From Collinsella aerofaciens (lineage in GTDB: Bacteria; Actinomycetota; Coriobacteriia; Coriobacteriales; Coriobacteriaceae), in assembly GCA_008671135.1 (NCBI GenBank), contig RQAP01000049.1, forward strand, positions 1 to 6,379: 6,379 nt of DNA, in the 5' to 3' direction. The position numbers were made by a program, and so were the translations under genes. Below the pieces are notes generated by a model that searched no databases, was not told the DNA's origin, and was given only the letters and a program-made list of their open reading frames with translations. Below are positions 5,175 to 6,379 of the stretch, piece by piece. How positions within the stretch are numbered: the stretch's first letter is position 1; each line of letters starts with the position of its first letter.

Positions 5175-6182
5175 ATGGCTTTCAATCTTTCGGGTCGTAA
5201 TTTTCTGACGCTTCTCGACTTCTCCACCGAGGAAATCGAGTACCTGCTCGAGCTCTCCAAGAACTTCAAGGACATGAAGCGCGCCGGCTATCCGCATCAC
5301 TATCTCGAGGGCAAGAACATCGTCCTGCTCTTTGAGAAGACCTCCACCCGTACCCGCTGCGCCTTCGAGGTCGGCGGCATGGATCTGGGCATGGGCGTGA
5401 CCTACCTCGATCCCGGCTCGTCTCAGATGGGCAAGAAGGAGTCCATCGAAGACACCGCTCGCGTTCTCGGCCGCATGTACGACGGCATCGAGTATCGCGG
5501 TTCCGATCAGTCCATCGTCGAGGAGCTTGCTGACAAGGCTGGCGTCCCCGTCTGGAACGGTCTGACCAACGAGTACCATCCTACTCAGGCTCTCGCCGAC
5601 ATCCTCACCATGCGCGAGGAATTTGGCGATACGCGTGGGATGAAGCTTGCCTACCTGGGCAAGGAGCAGGGCAACGTCAGCGACTCCCTGATGGTTATCT
5701 GCGCAAAGCTGGGTATCAACTTCTGTTCCTGCGGTCCCAAGGGCGACGTCGAGGGCGCCACGCACTTTGATCCCGAGCTGCTTGCGCGCTGCCAGGAGAT
5801 CGCTGCCCAAAACGGTTGCACTATCCAGCTCACTGAGGATATCGACGAGGGCGTCAAGGATGCCGACGTCATCTACACCGACGTGTGGGTGGGCATGGGC
5901 CAGGCAGAGGAGCTGTGGAAGAGCCGCATCGAGCTTCTGTCCCCTTATCGTGTAACCTCCGAGGTCATGGCGAAGGCCAACCCCAACGCTATCTTCATGC
6001 ACTGCCTGCCGAGCTTCCACGATACGCAGACCACCATTGGCTCCGAGATTGCCGAGAAGTTCGGCGTCACCGAGATGGAGGTCTCTGATGAGGTCTTCGA
6101 GTCCGCGCAGTCCCGCGTGTTCCAAGAGGCCGAGAATCGTATGCACACCATCAAGGCCGTTATGTACGCGACGCTCCGCTAG
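5175..6182 (+). CDS. arcB: Ornithine carbamoyltransferase, catabolic
   Basis: 335 residues from the ATG at 5175, normal for the family. In this operon it runs catabolically: citrulline + phosphate to ornithine + carbamoyl phosphate. The N-terminal carbamoyl-phosphate domain shows FEKTSTRTR (53-61), YRG (107-109, with Arg108) and HPTQ (135-138). The C-terminal ornithine domain shows Asn167, TDVW with Asp236, and HCLP (276-279). Two spots depart from the usual pattern. The SMG ornithine loop reads GMG (240-242), and the loop normally like GDxRNN reads GKEQGN (162-167). The remaining ornithine contacts (Asn167, Asp236, Met241) are kept, so it is more likely a variant OTC than a putrescine carbamoyltransferase. 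It is separated from arcA by a terminator and followed 23 bases later by arcC. Anabolic ArgF cannot be excluded from sequence alone, but the neighbours point to ArcB. Confidence 0.95.
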   Translation: MAFNLSGRNFLTLLDFSTEEIEYLLELSKNFKDMKRAGYPHHYLEGKNIVLLFEKTSTRTRCAFEVGGMDLGMGVTYLDPGSSQMGKKESIEDTARVLGRMYDGIEYRGSDQSIVEELADKAGVPVWNGLTNEYHPTQALADILTMREEFGDTRGMKLAYLGKEQGNVSDSLMVICAKLGINFCSCGPKGDVEGATHFDPELLARCQEIAAQNGCTIQLTEDIDEGVKDADVIYTDVWVGMGQAEELWKSRIELLSPYRVTSEVMAKANPNAIFMHCLPSFHDTQTTIGSEIAEKFGVTEMEVSDEVFESAQSRVFQEAENRMHTIKAVMYATLR

Positions 6183-6205
6183 TAACTGGGAAGTGAGCGA
6201 ACACT

Positions 6206-6379
6206 ATGAGTAAACCGTACGGTAAGCCCGATCGTATCGTCGTCGCCCTTGGCGGCAACGCCCTCGGCAACAATCCCGTTGAGCAGATCGAGGCCGTGAG
6301 CAACACCGCTCACGCTCTTCTCGGCCTGATCGAGCAGGGCAACGAGATCATCATCACCCACGGCAACGGCCCGCAGGTC
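6206..6379 (+). CDS. arcC: Carbamate kinase ArcC (5' part, cut by window edge)
   Basis: The first 58 codons of carbamate kinase, which converts carbamoyl phosphate + ADP to ATP + NH3 + CO2 and so yields the pathway's energy. The visible part has the amino-acid kinase start: RIVVALGGNALG (10-21), a helix containing EQIEAVSNTA (26-35), and ITHGNGPQV (50-58), all diagnostic of this family. The ATG lies 23 bases after the arcB stop with a moderate Shine-Dalgarno, GGGAAGTGAG (6188-6197), and shares the arcB transcript. The C-terminal part is outside the window, so integrity cannot be judged. Confidence 0.95.
   Translation, partial: MSKPYGKPDRIVVALGGNALGNNPVEQIEAVSNTAHALLGLIEQGNEIIITHGNGPQV

Noticed and set aside
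1..6379. CRISPR arrays, insertion sequences, tRNA or rRNA genes, phage genes
   Set aside because: No spaced direct repeats, terminal inverted repeats, transposase motifs or RNA-gene signatures were seen on either strand.

Overview
The window carries an arginine deiminase (ADI) locus. On the plus strand lies arcD-arcA-arcB-arcC, with arcC running off the right edge. Divergent from arcD, on the minus strand, are a second and much diverged arginine deiminase-family gene and a helix-turn-helix regulator with an S24/LexA-like C-terminal domain. The moderately high G+C, the strong GAG/AAG/ATC/CTG codon bias of the arc genes, and the HTH plus S24-like architecture ending in a VIVWF-type strand suggest an anaerobic gut actinobacterium of the Coriobacteriia (Collinsella, Olsenella or Atopobium type). 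That placement is inference from style, not from a marker gene.

Layout. Bases 1-41 look like the 3' end of an unidentified plus-strand gene, followed by a strong intrinsic terminator at 107-139. Bases 174-2077 hold the minus-strand pair: the ADI paralogue is first, and the HTH/S24-like regulator starts 2 bases past its stop codon, so the two are almost certainly one operon. Bases 2078-2355 are an AT-rich divergent promoter region containing two copies of the dyad AATTGA-N9-TCAATT. Their four half-sites alternate in orientation at exact 15-base steps. From 2356 come arcD (a YfcC/DcuC-type antiporter), arcA, an intrinsic terminator between arcA and arcB, arcB, and the first 58 codons of arcC.

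How the genes work together. ArcD should exchange external arginine for ornithine. ArcA deiminates arginine to citrulline and ammonia. ArcB phosphorolyses citrulline to ornithine and carbamoyl phosphate. ArcC uses carbamoyl phosphate to make ATP from ADP. The terminator after arcA should make ArcD and ArcA more abundant than ArcB and ArcC.

The least ordinary part is the left half. The minus-strand ADI paralogue keeps every catalytic residue but has changed both substrate-covering loops. The regulator behind it has an S24 fold whose catalytic Ser/Lys positions read Ala/Arg. Together with the ordered operator array in the shared promoter region, this suggests a dedicated control unit for the arc operon, or a side enzyme for a modified guanidino substrate. 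Neither is proven by sequence alone.
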